Source: Nephrocerus scutellatus
Lineage: Eukaryota > Arthropoda > Insecta > Diptera > Pipunculidae
Length of the DNA: 64,000 bases
NCBI GenBank assembly: GCA_947095585.1
Contig: OX352761.1
Location: 20,537,277-20,601,276, forward strand
Reading direction: 5' to 3'
Under the pieces are notes generated by a model. That model was given only the letters and a program-made list of their open reading frames with translations, ran no database searches and was not told the origin of the DNA. The first letter of the stretch is position 1; each line of letters starts with the position of its first letter. Below are positions 22,189 through 33,400 of the stretch, piece by piece. The translations under genes and the position numbers were made by a program.

Positions 22189-22476
22189 TTTGAAGCTACT
22201 TTTCCATATCTTTCCTACACTTCGTGACCCTTCCCGTCTTTTCCATACTTTCTTTATAATTACTAATCTGAAACACATGAAAATACACTATGATCAAGAA
22301 CAACGGGGAGCAAATCACCTCCCTAACGTCACTGGTGATAGAGTTTTAAAGATCTGAAAGAGTAGAATCCAATCCAAGTCCAATCTTCTATTTAAACGAA
22401 AGCAACACAGCACCAAAAAATATGTTCCGTCGCCTCTTTTTCATCTAAGAAGAGCCCGCACTAGGATGGATCAGGG

Positions 22477-22634
22477 GCCTTAATAGAAAGTGTTGTCATG
22501 GGAGATACATATGAGTGCAAAGTTTGAACAAAATCGGGCTTGAGGAAAAGGGTTAAAAGTTGATTGCAAGATTACACCAACCAGCCAGCCAGCCACGGGT
22601 ACGGGAAGTTAACATAGAGAATTTAAAAACTAAG
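22477..22634 (+). mobile_element. Tandem-unit element, copy 3 (5' truncated)
   Basis: A single unit (GGGAGATACATATGAGTGCA) followed by the 3' module: ATCGGGCTTGAGG, GGGTTAAAAGTTGATTGCAA, CCAGCCAGCCAGCCA, CACGGGTACGGGAAG and ACATAGAGAATTTAAAAA. Confidence 0.75.
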
Positions 22635-23049
22635 CATTTTTGTCTAAAGGTCGCGAAAGTTTTTAAAGTTACCACAAAAATTGCTATAAAAATTAGTCGC
22701 TAGACGCCTTGGTGTAGTACTAAACTTCTTATTTTTGGAAAATAGTTGGCTTAAAAGACAAATTTTGTATACTGGGCCAATAAAACGAGCCACCCTGAAC
22801 CAACATAGTATGTATACTGTCTTCAGCTTATTAAGATTTTACAGGACATCTGAGGCCCCTTATTAGGACCCACTTCTTCCTGCATAAAGAATGGACCCTC
22901 TGACAGAAGCATGGCTTCACAATTATATTCTCTTGGATTATCTTAACCCTGGTTCCTACCACAGGGCTGAACTATTACTGCTAGCAGCAACAGTTGCTAA
23001 ATTAGGTTCCCGGCTCAGAAAAAAGATGGCTTGAATACAGAACACAGGA

Positions 23050-24415
23050 GGCCCCACATTACACCAAGGAATTCATGAAATAATAGTGTAAGTATGGGAG
23101 GAAGAAGCTATGACAGAAGACTGGCGAAGAGGCATCCTGTGCCCCATACATAAGAAGGGAGATATCACAGAATGCAGCAATTATCGTGGTTGAGTACCGC
23201 GTATAAGATTTTCTCCTCTATCCTTCAAGACAGGATAGCCCCATACGCTAAATTTATTATTGATCCATACCTGTGTGGCTTCATCCCAGGCAAATCGACA
23301 ATTGATCATATTTACACCCTTAGGCAGATGATGGAAAAATGTCTATGATAGCATAGCCAGAGTAGAACCCTATAAAGCCATGAGAGAATTAGGCATACCA
23401 ATAAAACTGACACGACTATGTAGGTTGACCATGACCAATGTTATAAGCCAAGTAAAAATATCCAGATCACTAATAAGCCAATTCAAAATCTATAACGGGC
23501 TCCGACAAGGGGATGGACAGGCCTACATCCACCGTCAACCTGGCGGTGGAGAAAATTATCCGAGACTCTGACGTAACGGCGAGAGGAACAATCCTCTATA
23601 AGTCCATTTAGATACTGGCTTACGCAGGCGATATTGACATCGAACATAGAAAACGAAGAGCTGTACAAGGAGCTTTCATCTAGATCGAGCAGATGACACG
23701 AAATCGGGGCTGCACATAAATGAGAGCAGAACAACGTACATGGTGGCCACGTCTGCCAGTAGAAGATCCAGCAATTCAAATAGTGGGGAGCGAATTTAAA
23801 GTAGTCCAACCCTTTTACTATCTCGGGTCAACTGTAGAATCCGATAACAACATGGAACCAGAAATACGCGCACGGTTGCTTAAAGCCAACAAAGCCTACT
23901 ATAGTCTGTTAAGACTCTTTAAAACCAGGAACTTAACCATAACATCCAAGCTGCTGGTATATAATACAATGGTCATACCAGTACTTACATATGGATCCAA
24001 GACTTGTGTGATTAGCAAAAAGCATTCTGACCCCTTAACCGCGTTCGAGAGAAAACTCTTACGGAGAATTTTTGGCCCCCTATGATTCTGGAGACTCTAT
24101 AATGATGAGATCTACGAGCGTTACCGCGATGTCGACATAGTGAAGAGAATTAAGCTCGGTAGGCTCCGGTGGGCAGGACACCTAACTCGCATGAGCGAAG
24201 AGGATCTTGCTGGGAAAGTCCTTTGCGGTAGGATTTATGGAACATGACAGCGAGGCTGGCCAAGACTACGCTGGAAGGATGGCGTAGACCATGACTCCCA
24301 GAATTTTGGGATGCAAAACTGGATGACATCGGCTCAAAATCGGGACCAGTGGAAAGACTTTTTGCGGGTGCCAGGACCAGAGCCTGGTTGTAGAGCCAAA
24401 TATGATGATAATGAT
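23050..24415 (+). mobile_element. LINE family A: degenerate reverse transcriptase and C-terminal region
   Basis: Frames read in order '[17 protein letters not shown]', 'LSTAYKIFSSILQDRIAPY', 'GFIPGKSTIDHIYTLRQMM', '[15 protein letters not shown]', 'IYNGLRQGDG', 'ILAYAGDIDI', then the C-terminal block 'LGRLRWAGHLTRM'. This is the standard non-LTR RT order. The catalytic FADD box reads YAGD, and stops and frameshifts are present, so it is dead. Related copies are at 31965-33330, 43150-45830 and (minus) 59255-60290. Subfamily assignment needs a tree. Confidence 0.85.
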
Positions 24416-24419
24416 GAAT

Positions 24420-26218
24420 ACAGACTTTGACCAGCCTGTAGCCAAAGAGGTGTATCTTTATCTCTCTGTCTTCGTATCGACCTGTGGCGGTTCAAAGTAT
24501 CCATTGGGTCACAATGGCGCATGTAGTAGCACAACCGTCCGCTGAAAGACGAAGTCGCCGATAGTTAGTCTGTATTGTTAAATACAGAAAGTACCATTTC
24601 TCAAAACAGAATGGAGATATTTTCATTTCCGAATACGGAGCATTATTATGTTCCTAGCGCTTGTTCGGACTATGGTGTGTAGGGAGAAATATGGTGGCGC
24701 ATTTCCTCTTAAGTTCTAGGTACCCATTTTCCCGAAATTAAATTCAATGTGATACTACCAGAAAAGTTTTTAATGAATCCTTCTTTTGAAGTTTCGGTTA
24801 AATTTTAAAATTCATTCCTTCCTTCGTTAAAAAGTGAGACACCCTGTACAGGTACTTTCCCTTCCGATTAATCGCTTTACAACTACATACATAAAAAAAT
24901 TTAATCTCACACGAACGTACAATGCATCTGAAAACCAAAATTGAATCAGATTAACAATTTCGGATTTAAAAACGCAACAGCGCACAGAATAGAATTGGAA
25001 TGCCCTTTGATGCGTACTCAAGAGGATTGCTGGAGGTAATTTCCATTGTCAACGCACTAGCTGTATCACACGCAAAGAGAGTCATAGAGGGAAAGAGATA
25101 TTGTGATAGTACCGCAGATTGTCAGTGATATCGGACATTTTTATGCCTTACCTTTGGTTAAGGTATTAACATCCTAAGGCTCGCTTGGTCGGATGTGTTT
25201 CCCTTTTGCCCTTTAATATTTTTCTGTTGATTCTATTGAGATCGTTGGGCAATTGTTTGGAATGATATCGAAAGTGATCCTGATTCCTGTTAACAAATTA
25301 TGGACGTTGACAAACCCTTCGCTTATTTTTTTTCTTATACACATATACCTTTACATTTGTGTATGTAGGCATTGTATTTTTTATTTATACCACTTTTGTT
25401 TAAGTGCTCGGTTTAATTGAATTTTCAAAATTTAATTTTATGTTGAAGCATTTTTTTAATCCAAAGGGTTGTGATCTGGTTTGCGGACGCACCCCTTTTT
25501 CGGGCTTAGCACTTGTGGTGCCCTTTATTAATATTTAATAATTATAATTATAATTATAATTATAATAATATTATTTTTCCTTATTTTGAAACGGATCTTC
25601 CAGTAATTCTATTCAGAATGCACCTGCCCATTAAGGAAATTATTTAGTTACGGCTTGCGTCCATTGACGGATCTTTTGATAAATGAAATAGTAGTTAATC
25701 AACATGGTTGCTAGACGTTTATCCAGTGTATGGACCCTTAAACTCGACGACATATCTCTTTAGAAAAGCTGAAGATGGCCACCCCTTTGCACAAAAATAT
25801 TCAATATAAAGTTTTAAAAGAAAAACTTCGGTCCATCATTACGCCTAAGTCAAAAAGCAGACTCATTCTAGGAATCGAACCATTTCCTAGGAAATATCAG
25901 AACGACTGTAGGGTTTTATTCTTCTCTCAAGCTATGTTTTTGTTTTATCAGTTAGGGAATGTGTTTGCGTATTCTTCTGTTTGTGTGGAGTTTGTGTTGT
26001 TGATGAGCATTTCCCGATATTTCCTGCTAGCATTTTATATCGAACATATGACTCCACTAGCAGGACCTCCAGAGGGGTGTTGCTTAGATAAAACAAAGGA
26101 TATTTTTTGTCAAATTATGTGTGGTATCTCCATTTAAGTTGGTAATTCACGATTACTCCCAGGTACCTATACGTAAACATATTTTCAATGAATGTTGAGC
26201 AGCCGCTTTCTTCATATA
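24420..26218. other. Intergenic stretch with little recognisable content
   Basis: No confident gene. It holds a (TAATTA)-type AT microsatellite around 25530-25575. A 120-codon open frame with ATG at 25775-26137 starts MATPLHKNIQYKVLKEKLRS; I do not recognise it, it lacks splice or polyA context, and it abuts a mariner end at 26221. It could be a real short gene, but AT/TE-derived chance is likelier. Confidence 0.3.
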
Positions 26219-26220
26219 TA

Positions 26221-27040
26221 CAGGGTGATTGACACGAAGTGTTACCAAAACAAAACGCCACAGAATTTTTATTTTTTGATGAATTTTATTGAATTAAGGT
26301 AAACAATTTTCACAAATATTTTAGTTTTCGAATTGCATTAGCAGTTTTTGATTTGGCCACCCTTAGCCGCAATTATGGCATTCAAACGACCGACAAAGCT
26401 ATTGCATGCAGCACGAAAGTGGCTCTGCGGTATTTTGGTCCATTCCCGGCAAAGCGCTTGCTTGAGATGATCGACACTTTGGTTTTTTTTGTCCCAACCT
26501 TGCTCTTCAAAATACCCCAAACCGAGAAATCTAGCGGATTTGCATCCGGTGAATTTGATGTCCATTGGGCAGTGGAAATTAACCGCGGAACGTTGTTTCT
26601 CAGCCAATCTTGATTGACGCGCGCTTTATGACTCGGCGCCGAGTCCTGTTGAAATGTCCAGGCTCTGCGGCCAAAATGTTTTTGTGCCCAAGGCTTCAAC
26701 TCTCCCTCCAACACATGATCCCGATTAATTTGAGCATTTATCTTGATGCGACGGTCCAAAAAAACGAGCGGTGAACGGCTTTCCGCCGTTACGGCTGCCC
26801 AAACTATCACCATCGGCGGGGATTGGTTTCGAGTGGCAATCCGTTGGTCCAAATTTTCAGTAGAACGGCCGGGCAAGTAAATCCGGTCGTTCACATATTG
26901 CTTAATAACAAATAGTGACTCATCGGAGAAAACCAAATTCGGCAAATCGTCACTTTCGTGCAACCATAACAACTCCTTTCCTCTTTCCACTCTAACTTTT
27001 GTTTTAGCCCCGGCTTCACCCGAAGTGAGTCCCGCCACCG
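26221..27040 (-). mobile_element. Mariner-like transposon with DD37D transposase (truncated, frameshifted)
   Basis: The tip CAGGGTGATTGACACG lies at 26221 next to TA. The - strand frame 27038-26382 encodes the DDE core: 'FSDES' (first Asp), 'FQQDSAPSHKA' (second) and 'SPDANPLDF' (third). Counting gives 37 residues between the second and third Asp, the spacing used for the maT (DD37D) branch of Tc1/mariner. Near 26490 the frame shifts, and the C-terminus continues in another frame to 26338. The N-terminal DNA-binding part and other tip are lost where a LINE begins at about 27040. Not active. Confidence 0.85.
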
Positions 27041-27149
27041 CCCATCATTAGCTTTGGGGTAAACCCCAAGTTAGGGCCTTCTGCGCGGGTCGAAATAGGT
27101 CTTCTGCTTCGTACGCACCGTCGCTCTACTGGTGCTGTCCCCTGGCTCA

Positions 27150-28090
27150 GGTTGACGGGACTACTGTCCCAGTTTCCTCCTGGCCAAGTTGCTACCGCGA
27201 TCAACGCACTATAGAACAACAAGTCGGTAGGACTAGATGGTATACCCGCAGAGCTTCTGCTCATCGATCCAACGACATCAGCAGAGCTTTTATATCCTTT
27301 TGTAGAGAGAGCTTAGGAGGCAGAAAGTTTCCCCAATGAGTGGAAGAAGGGAATGATTGTCAAGCTCCCTAAAAAAGGTAGTCTTATGGAGTGCAAAGTG
27401 CAAAGGTAATAGCCAAAGTAGTACTTGAGCGAATTAAGGAACATCTGGAAGATACACTCGATGCCGAACAAGCAGGTTTCCGCACTGGATCCTCCTGTGT
27501 AGACCACATAAACACCCTGCGGATCATTATTGAACAGTGCGTTGAATTCCGGTCACCACTGCACCTGCTGTTTATCGATTTTGTGGCGTTTGACAGTGTC
27601 AACAGACAGTTTATCTGGCTCGCCTTGCGCATAGAGGTATTATACCCGATAAACTAATAGCTATTATTAAAGCAACCTATGATGGCTCTAAATGTCATGT
27701 GCTGCACAGAGGAATTCGAGATCCTAAGTGGGGTACGACAAGGTTGCATTCTATCGCCGATACTTTTTTTGTTGGTGATTAGCGATGTGCTTCGCGCAGC
27801 TTTATTTACTGCTTTTTTTTATTTACTTTTTATTTATTAATCAACCTCGGCACTAACTCAACAACTCAAGTTAACATTGCTGGACAGCCGGTAGAGAGAG
27901 TAGAGAGTTTCCAATATCTTGGGAGTATTGTCTCGACCGAAGGTGAAATCGAACAGGTCAACCGAATGGGCAAAGCAAAATCAGTGTTTGGAATGATGTC
28001 CATGATATGGCGAAGCAATGCGATAAGCTTAAACACCAAGCTGCGACTGTTCCATTCAAATGTTGTGTTGCAGCACTTGGAAGGTGACCG
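27150..28090 (+). mobile_element. LINE (separate family), reverse-transcriptase fragment
   Basis: Pieces in order: 'SVGLDGIPAELL', 'FPNEWKKGMIVKLPKKG', 'EQAGFRTGSSCVDHINTL', 'HLLFIDFVAFDSVNRQFIW', 'GVRQGCILSPILFLLVI', 'VESFQYLGSIVSTEG'. These are RT blocks of a non-LTR element different from family A; the layout suggests an RTE- or I-like lineage. Frames shift several times, and the DD box region is replaced by low-complexity T-rich sequence near 27.8 kb. Confidence 0.8.
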
Positions 28091-28305
28091 CTACTATCAC
28101 ACAAATATTTTAAACTCTCCTAAATAGGTGCCTACGGAACATTTTAAGGGTTTTCTGACCTAATCGTATGTCTTACGACCATCCATGCGAAGCTAAAATG
28201 CTTCCATTCAATACCACCTTTATTTTACGGTTCCATAGATAATCCTCAATCTATGCAATGAGAGAGGCGTGAAAGTTGAGCGAACGAATCTTAATTATAA
28301 GAGAA

Positions 28306-29437
28306 TAATAAAAAAACAACCCATACAAATTAAAATTTTTCTTGTAAATTCTCTAATAGGAGATGGGTATGTGTTAAAATTTGAAGAAAACCGCGCTAAT
28401 TTTTAAAAAATTTACATGGACACCACACGGGGTCAGGACCCGATCACTCCAACAAACTTACAACAAGTTTTGTCCATCAGTGATACACATGTGTTTAAAA
28501 TTTGAAGAAAATCGAGCTAATTTTTAAAAAATTTATATGGGCACCCCTGGGGCCTCAGGGCCTCACTCCAAAAACTATACAAAAAATGTTGTCCATCGGA
28601 GATACACATGTAGATATATAAAATTTGAAGAAAATCGGGTTGATTTTTTTTGAAAAATTTAATGGGCCCACGACCCCGGCCACCAAAATTTTTGCAAAAA
28701 GTGTTGTCTATTGAAGATACACACGTATATAAAATTTTAAAAAAAATCGGGTTAAGTTTTTTAAAAAATTTGTTGGGGCCTGTCTCCAAAATTTTTGCAA
28801 AAAGTGTTGCCCATCGGAGATACACACGTATGTAAAATTTAAAAACCAATGACCCTGGGGCCTGGGGTCTCCAAAATTTTTACAAAAATTGTTTTTCATC
28901 GGAGATACATACGTATATAAAATTTGAAGAAAATCGGGTTAATTATTTAAAAAAAAGTTATGGGGCCACACGAAACCGGGCCCGGGGTGTCAAAATTTTT
29001 TACAAAAAGTTTTGTCTATCGAAGATTCACATGTGTATTAAATTTGATGAAAATGGGGTTATTTTTTTGTTAAAAAAGTTATGAGGCCCCACGAACCGTG
29101 CCCGGGGTCTCCAAATTTTTACAAAAAGTGTTGTATATTAGAGATACACATGTTTATAAAATTTGAAGAGAATCGACAAAAAAAATTTAAAATATTTGTA
29201 TGGTAGCCTACAACCCCGTGGCCCGAGGGGCCTCAAATTTTAGTAGAAAGTGTTGACTCCGGAAATACACATGTGTGCAATGTGTAATAAAATCGGGCTT
29301 TGGGAAGTGGGTTAAAAATTGATCGCAAGATTACACGACAGACAGACAGACGTCCGAAAGACGTTCGACAGATTTCCGACCGATTTCCGATCGACATCCG
29401 TGCCACGTGAAAGTGAAGTTAATATAGAGAATTTAAA
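28306..29437 (+). mobile_element. Tandem-unit element, copy 4 (longest, ~9 units)
   Basis: Complete copy. The 5' module is AACCCATACAAATT, AAATTTTTCTTG and TAAATTCTCTAAT. About nine units start near 28361, 28478, 28597, 28711, 28816, 28900, 29019, 29141 and 29262 (spacings 84-122 bp), each with a GATACACATGTGTAT-like centre. The 3' module has a GACAGACAGACAGACG tract in place of CCAGCCAGCC. The end is ATATAGAGAATTTAAAAA. It lies downstream of Fer1. Confidence 0.88.
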
Positions 29438-29902
29438 AAACCACCCATAAAAATAAAATTTTTCTTGTAAATTCTCTAATCGGGGATACATACACACACA
29501 CACTGCGAACAGCGCAGCACACAAAGCACAGAGCTCAGACTTTGCCGTGATCTGATGCGATATAGCGATATTTAAAAAATGTATATTGGGGTCCCCAGTG
29601 GGCCGATCACTCAAAATTTTTACAAAAAGTGTTTTCCATCGAAGACACACATGTGTACAAAATTTAAAGAAAATCGGGTACATTTTGTAAAATATTTGTA
29701 TGGGAGCCCCCCGAACCCGAGGTCCGAGGGGCCTCAAATTAATAGAAAGTATTGTCACCGGAAATATACATGTGTGCAAAATTTCACTAAAATCGGGCTA
29801 TGGGAAGTGGGTTAAAAATTGATCAGAAAATCTGACCAGCCATCCGGCAGCCAACCAGCCAGCCCCGTGCACGCGAAGTTAATATAGAGAATTTAAAAAA
29901 AT
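29438..29902 (+). mobile_element. Tandem-unit element, copy 5, head-to-tail with copy 4
   Basis: It starts directly after copy 4 with CCACCCATAAAAATAAAATT and TAAATTCTCTAATCGGGG. It then has an (AC)n tract and a unique ~100-bp insert (CAAAGCACAGAGCTCAGACT, TTTGCCGTGATCTGATGCGA) shared only with the copy at 34925. About two units and the standard 3' module with CCAGCCAACCAGCCAGCC follow. Confidence 0.85.
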
Positions 29903-30417
29903 ATTTTAATAAAACACTAAATAAAGGAAATCGAATTAAGCGTGAAGTGAGCCAAATAGAAATTTATTGTAACGACCCCAATTAAAAAAAAAATTACTTA
30001 CAAGTTATTTTGCTATAGTCAAGAGCACGACCGTTTTAAAGAAAAAATGCACATTTATAAATTTAAAATTGAAACAAATATATTTAAAATATTTACAAAT
30101 AAAATATATTCTATACATAAACTACATTTTTTTTAACCAATTTGTTGTTTGAATGTTCGTACTTTTTTTTTGTTCACCAGACGAAATTATTGTTAGAATC
30201 TTAAGATGGTATACCACAGTAATTAGTTAAGATTAAGTGACTAGAAAGTGACTAGATAAGTGACTAGGAATATATATAAAGAAACAATTTGCCACCCTGT
30301 TTGTGTTTTTTTTACTTCAGAATTGCACAACTTTAAAATTAATTAATAATTACTCTCCTAGATAATAGAATTAGATATTAGGAGGAGTGGCGAAAGGCTA
30401 ATGATTCACTCTGTGCT

Positions 30418-33400
30418 TTACAATCCATTGGAATTGTGATGAGTGGAATAAATGCCGCCACCACTGCCACTTGTTGTACTGAAAGTGAGCGATTCATCGC
30501 TATTATCGCTGTTGCTATTGAATTGTCCACTTCCCGCACTATGCCGTCCATTAATGAGATGGCCATGATTTGCAGATGGTGGACCGCGGGGATCTTCAGG
30601 AGTCCACAAACGTGCAAACAACTTGCTTCCAGGATATCGGTCACCTTTGCGATACCACGACAACGAGTGTGAAATTCCGCCACCTGGAAATAATCAAGAA
30701 TCGGTAAATAAATTTTAAAATGTTGTCACAATATTACAATAAAACATCATCGACCACACACAGGCAAAAGGGTTACACAAAGTATCTTCCCCGCCCAGTC
30801 AATTTTTCTGTGCTGATGAACACACACACGCACACACACACGCCACATAATCAAACATCCATTAGCAATGACATTACAACCACATTAGGATTATATTGTG
30901 CTGCGGATGTTTGTTGTTCCAGCTGCATGCTGTGCCGCTATTGTTTGCTGTTGCCATTTGGCGCACGCACTTTACCACCAAACCGACAAAGGATAAGAGC
31001 CAGGCAATGAGATTGTACATAGGTACACAAATAAGATACATATGCAATACGGAAGGAATTGTGAATCTTCCAATCAAAGTAACCTAGGGTGCGGTATATA
31101 CTACTATTAGTTACTGTTGTCGTTTGCCACTTCCTTCTTCCCACCGCCCACTTGTCACTGTATCGTCAAGCAATTTGTTAATGTCGAGTGGTTGCGGGTG
31201 CTGCGAATGTACGAGTACACCGAATACCGACCGACCCATCGTCAACATCAGTCTCCTTGCGTGCTCTTCATTTTCCGCATTCGATTGGAATGGTGTGAAA
31301 ATTTGCCAGACGTTCGAGCTTTATCGAAGCGGATTCCTCCCATTTTCGTTTGCGCATTTCGTACAATTCATGATGTGATGTCGCATCAACGTCACGCCGA
31401 AGTTTGTCGATTGAAAATCCCTCCTAGTCAGCTCATAGTTTAAATGAACTCTCACTCTCGCACTCACCCTCAGCTAGGAGGCAGACATCTGCTGGGGTGG
31501 AACGAATTTCCCACGGGGTGATTATGTCGATTTCCACCGATGAAATGCGTTATGCTGTAATAGTTATTCTATTATGTTTATGGAAGGTTTTAAGGGTATA
31601 ACGTACTTTCGTCCGTTATGAAATACAACATCATAAATACCATGACAACTATCTGTCGCTTGATTGCATTGGAAAACTATTAGTTTTATTTCCACCTTTG
31701 TATGATAAGATACTAAAAGAAAATTGCCAAAACTGAATTTTTTTAAAAATACCGGAAATATCAATGCCTTACCAATGAGTTCTGAATGCTTCAAAATATT
31801 ACCGATGAGTCACCTAGTTACAAACTAGTTTCTAGGAATATTATCGCAGAGAAATCAGCCGAGCTGTTCTGTGAGGGTTTGGCAAGGCATTCTACATTCG
31901 TAGCAGAATAGGAGGGTTAGCTTCGTTAGACTGATGCACGATCCCCGTATCTATTCAGACCTCAGACTGGTGGAAGTGCGATCAAACCTCCACTTGGTGG
32001 CCGGCGGTAAATTTCCTCCAAAAAAGGAAAAGCAGAATGATCGGGCAAGTTCGTTCAAAGTAAGCTTTGCTTGAGGTTAATAACCTCGCCCGTAAAAAAA
32101 ACTTTACTACGGAACCAGTAACTATCATCAGAACTATAACTGATCCACAACGATGACAGCAAAAATTCAAAGGAATTTTTTTATGGAACTAAAGCTGCAA
32201 AGAGCTCGAGCTGCATAGGAGGGAGCTAGCTGATATAGTGCTGACATAACAGCAATCTAGGAGATGCGGTCAACAGGGAATAGTGTCGTACAAAAGCAGA
32301 ATATTACAGCTGACATGCAAGACGTCATGTACTCGGTGTGGGCTTCCAAGTCAGCTTAAGAATGAACTCCACTTTAAAGCAATAAAAGAACCACTATATG
32401 CATCCTTCGCGTTCGTGGTAATTTTATTAACATAAGCCTCATAAACGTTAACGTACCTACAGGATTCCCCAGACGATGAAAAGGAAGAATTCTTATGTGA
32501 ATCACTATAACGGGAGCTCCACGACTATACTCAGTGCTATGTAGAAATCATTCTGGGAAGATATAAATGCAAAAATAGGTCTAGAGTCAGTACTCAGGAA
32601 GTACATTGCCACCCATAGTTTAGATACTACAATACTAATGATGTCATAAAGATGGCAACAAGTCCTTGCAAGTACAAGGTTTGCGCGTAAGAATGTCTAC
32701 GAACTGACCTGAAGAAGACACTCGTAACCAGAAAGACCACGTGTCTATAGACTGCCGCCACAACACGAAACTGTTGACGGTATTAAGGTACCGAGGTGCC
32801 AACAACCGAACCACTATTTTGTTTGTATGGATTGTATCACTACGTAAGACAGCTTTCGCGAATTAGATTAGAGTCAACAAGGATGCCCTTTATAACGAAG
32901 AGACCAGATCAGGTCAAACGATAAGACTCACTGAGTACTGCTGACTCCATTATAGGCAACAGTCGTAGAAATAGGAACGACTGGTTCGATTATGAATCGT
33001 AAGTTACCGACTGAACGTAAGAATCTAAGAAGGTTGCGTATCAAGCAATGAAATCTCATAGAACGCGGACACGCTTAGAATAATCAACGACTATGTAGGT
33101 TGACCATGACTAATTTTATAATATCTATAAAGGTTTCCGACTAGCCCGCTTCCTTTTCAACCGGGCGTTGGAGAACGAACATTCTCCTCAGATAATGGCT
33201 TAGGCAAGAGCCGAGCTGTCCAAGAAGCTTTTATCTAGATCGAGCGGACGACACAAAATCTCTACACATAAATGGGAGAAAAACTAAGAAAATGGTGGCC
33301 AGTCGCTTCTGACCCGATAGATCTTTCAGTTGGCGAATAATTGTTCGCTCAAAGTGCGGATTATAGACCCCGCCAGGGCCAGCAATCTACAAATATTGTG

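Noticed and set aside
24835..24855. CACCCTGTACAGG as a possible mariner tip
   Set aside because: No matching partner tip at a reasonable distance and no TA-flanked inverted arm.
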